This document shows, piece by piece, positions 28,042-30,266 of a DNA stretch of 30,266 nucleotides (within the stretch, counting starts at the first letter, position 1; each line of letters opens with the position of its first letter). The DNA is from Dimorphilus gyrociliatus (taxonomy: Eukaryota; Annelida; Polychaeta; Dinophilidae): NCBI GenBank assembly GCA_904063045.1, contig CAJFCJ010000137.1, positions 1-30,266 of the forward strand, written 5' to 3'. The translations under genes and the position numbers were made by a program. The notes under the pieces were generated by a model. That model worked only from the letters and a program-made list of their open reading frames with translations, had not been told where the DNA came from and did no database searches.

Positions 28042-29770
28042 GACCCGCGCTTAAGAGAGTCTCCTCTCCTTCACGTAACGAGCACCGGGCAGAAATCACT
28101 TCGTATCCCTTCACGAAGCTATGTTTTTATTAAACAGTCAGATTCCCCATGCCACCTTGAGTTCCATAAGAACCAACACTTCTCCCGAAGTTACGCATCC
28201 ATTTTGCCGAATTCCCTTACCTGCGTTCAACATACGCCAGAGGCTTCTCACCTTGGAGACCTGTCGCGGTTTAAGTACGGTCCCGGGGCCCGCTCGCGCG
28301 TCCTTTTCACTGCTGGGCCCGGCGGCCGCAGGGTCGCCCCCTGCCAGCGGCCCGCGCCCTTCGCTGACTGACTCATCTCCACGCGCGCGCCGCACGCACC
28401 AGAGCCGGATGCTCTGCGCGGCCGGACGGCCCATGTCGAACGCCCGATCTCCCGTCGCCGCTCGGCCCCGAGGGATAGGACTCTTAACCTATTCTCTTTC
28501 GCTACAGACCGTGCTCCGTCGCTTAGCACCGCCTCACTCCCTTCTGATCTACATCGCCAGGGAAAACCTTCTCCTCCTCGGCCTTCGCCATTCTCAGACG
28601 AATTACAACTACTGCCACCAAGATAAGCGCTGCCGGCACCTCCACCGCACCTCGCAGTGCGCCTTCCACAGTCCCGGCACACCCCCCTACCCGCGGGCGC
28701 GCATCGGTCGACGCGTCAGCACCGTCAATTTTAGGGCCAGCTGAATTCCGTAGGTACGTTGTAACACGTTTCTTACCGGCTGCCGACTTTCATGGCCACC
28801 GCCCTACCGTCTTCATTCACCTACCGCCTTCCCTCTCTGCCACGCCGTTCGGTACCTTATCGCGCCGCCAGGTTGAATCCTCTTCGCCAGTCCTGCTTAC
28901 CAAAACAAGCCCACTACGCTCGTCCAAGTCCGCGCTGCGTATGCCACGCCGCGCTGAGCACGTTCGGAGTTCGTTCGTCGCCTTAAGGCTAAATGATCCT
29001 AGTTCTACCGCACTCCTCTTCCACTCGCGCGCTGTCCTGAGAGACATTTCGGGGGGAACCAGCTACCAGACTGTTCGATTGGTCTTTCGCCCCTACACCC
29101 AGTTGACGTCAAAGAGTTGCATATCATTACGACTCGCCACCTCCAGCGCATTTTCATCCGCCTTCGTAGCCACCAGGCATAGTTCACCAGTCTATCGGGT
29201 CTTAACCACGCCTCTCCACCGCTCTCGGCGCGCGTCCGGGGCTCTCTCCCTTCCACTCGCTGCGTAGTTAAACCTCCTTGGTCCGTGTTTCAAGACGGGA
29301 CCGACTCTGTCGGCTCCACATGCAATTTCACTTTTTCATCATATTCTGTCTTCGGTCACCCTACTATACGCTATCGGTGTCCACCTGTATTTAGCCTTAG
29401 ATGCGCACTGCCACCTCTTCACGCTGCACTACCGAGCAACGCTACTCACTTCCTAGCGCGGCGTCCCTACGGGGCTAACACCCTCTCAGGCCGGCCCTTC
29501 AAGGCTCGCTCGGGCCGCCGCTCCGCTGACATCTCGCCGGGGCGATTACACGTCGGGCTCCTTCCTCTTCGCTCGCCGCTACTGGGGAAATCTCGTTAGT
29601 TTCTTCTCCTCCCTTTACTCATATGCTTAAATCAGAGGGGTTCTCGTCACTACTGACCATTCAGGCACGCGCGTCCTCGCTGCCGCCGGCGCCTCGCTTC
29701 CTGCCGCGCCCTTCCTCGCAGTGGACCCAAACGATCCCTTGCATGTGGCTCTTCTATCTCCATTCCTCGC
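27085..29770 (-). rRNA. LSU (23S-like/28S) rRNA with fused 5.8S-like 5' segment
   Basis: The minus strand carries universal LSU landmarks in order: TTTAAGCATATGAGTAAAGG near 29620 (classic 28S start), the GCGCGGGTCAACGGCGGGAG / TAACTATGACTCTCTTAAGG region near 28020-28060, the block GTGATTTCTGCCC near 28090, AATCCAACACT-complement near 27430, and the sarcin-ricin loop AGTACGAAAGGA near 27325. The length of about 2.7 kb fits microsporidia. The ~130 nt between the SSU end and the 28S start must hold the 5.8S equivalent, without ITS2. The R1/R2 target region (TAAGGTAGCC) is uninterrupted. The 3' end near 27085 is estimated. Confidence 0.92.
29640..29770 (-). rRNA. 5.8S-equivalent 5' segment of LSU rRNA
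   Basis: The segment lies directly between the SSU 3' end (TTGGATCA) and the 28S-type start. Microsporidia lack a separate 5.8S rRNA; its equivalent is the 5' end of the LSU. The stretch ATGCAAGGGATCGTTTGGGT with TGCG shortly after is compatible with the 5.8S 3' half (TGCA..ATC...TTGAACGC), but the match is loose. No ITS1 of noticeable length remains. Confidence 0.65.
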
Positions 29771-30266
29771 TGATCCAACGACAGGTTCTCCTACCGTTGC
29801 TTGTTACGACTTGTATCAGATCTAGAACCCTGCGCTCACTCACTCGTTGTTCGTTCGCACCTGATTCCATCTTCGATAGCGACGGGCGGTGTGTACAAAG
29901 AACAGGGACTCATTCATCGCTCCATACTGAGACAGCGATTACTAGCAATTCCTCGTTCCTGCGCCCTTCCAGGGCACATTCCCTCTCGATCGCATTTCTC
30001 TCTCCTTCCTTCCTCCTGCGACCACTGTAGTGCGCGTGCAGCCCAGTCCATCTAAGGGCTCACTGACCTGTTCTTGACCCCTTCCTTCTGCGCTTGGCGC
30101 GCCAGTACTCTGTCGAGGGTCTCACTAATTACCAGACTTAACCCAAGGATCACTCCATTTGTCGTTAACGGCCATGCACCACTTTCCGACCTATCGCGTA
30201 CCACGCTCATCCGGTCGTCGGCACTGGTAAGCTGTCCCGCGTTGAGTCAAATTAAGCCGCACACTC
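29771..30266 (-). rRNA. SSU (16S-like/18S) rRNA, 3' part, cut by the window edge
   Basis: The minus strand contains TTAATTTGACTCAACGCGGG at the window edge, GTGCATGGCCGTTAACGAC near 30165, TTGTACACACCGCCCGTCGC near 29885, AAGTCGTAACAAG near 29810 and the 3' end GGTAGGAGAACCTG...GGATCA at about 29771. The short helices and the form of the GGCCGTTAACGAC block are as in microsporidian SSU genes. The 5' two thirds lie beyond the window. Confidence 0.95.

Noticed and set aside
28121-28744. Long ORFs across the GC-rich right end (for example 207 codons at 28121)
   Set aside because: They lie within or antisense to LSU rRNA, have low-complexity Pro/Arg/Ser-rich composition and no family pattern.
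27085-29770. R1/R2-type insertion inside the LSU gene
   Set aside because: The target region around TAACTATGACTCTCTTAAGG and the following CCACTGTCCCTA block are continuous; the LINE lies outside the gene.

Overview
The window looks like a transposon-packed, probably subtelomeric stretch of a microsporidian genome next to a ribosomal DNA unit. The evidence is: (i) a minus-strand rRNA unit at the right end, in which the SSU 3' end is followed within about 140 nt by LSU sequence, leaving room only for a fused 5.8S-like segment and no ITS2; (ii) very AT-rich sequence with compact, intron-free ORFs; (iii) a CCC triplet 0-12 nt upstream of most start codons, as described for microsporidian genes; (iv) secreted leucine-rich-repeat (LRR) and other secreted proteins as the only cellular genes. 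The species cannot be fixed from the sequence alone. Transposon-rich lineages such as Anncaliia/Tubulinosema or Hamiltosporidium are plausible but unproven.

Layout. 4-2282: a Tc1-type element with ~620-bp inverted repeats and a broken transposase, inserted at a TA in a partial Ginger-like element (2285-2956). 3771-5240 (-): a secreted protein with a methyltransferase-like Rossmann domain. 5646-6623: a complete Merlin (ISXO2/IS1016-type) transposon with a perfect 8-bp target duplication. 6735-10230: a decayed Ginger-like element (family B) split by an intact Ginger-like element of another family (family A, 7150-9056). That inner element has a gypsy-type integrase, no reverse transcriptase, 333-bp inverted repeats, TGT...ACA ends and a 5-bp duplication. 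10518-12005: an intact secreted LRR protein. 12690-13440: Merlin relic. 13909-15036: Merlin with an 8-bp duplication and one in-frame stop. 15133-17751: LRR pseudogene split by a second Tc1 element (16220-17685). It abuts a Ginger-A end fragment that carries a third Tc1 (17771-19275) and an intact pogo/Tigger element (19334-21116).

From about 21.15 kb the base composition rises sharply. 21150-25710 (-) is a decayed non-LTR retrotransposon with a lysine-rich ORF1, an APE-type endonuclease and a reverse transcriptase whose catalytic motif reads FANN. Behind it are two further 3' tails of the same family in head-to-tail order (25711-26215), a spacer with a 163-bp tandem duplication, the LSU rRNA (27085-29770, -) and the 3' part of the SSU rRNA (29771-30266, -).

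Only three transposase/integrase genes look intact: Merlin 5711-6466, Ginger-A 7482-8687 and pogo 19634-21046. Two cellular genes are intact: the secreted methyltransferase-like protein and the LRR protein. The best candidates for something under-described are the Ginger-like integrase transposons, the shared subterminal direct-repeat design of unrelated elements, and the secreted methyltransferase-like protein. Coordinates of relics and rRNA ends are approximate.
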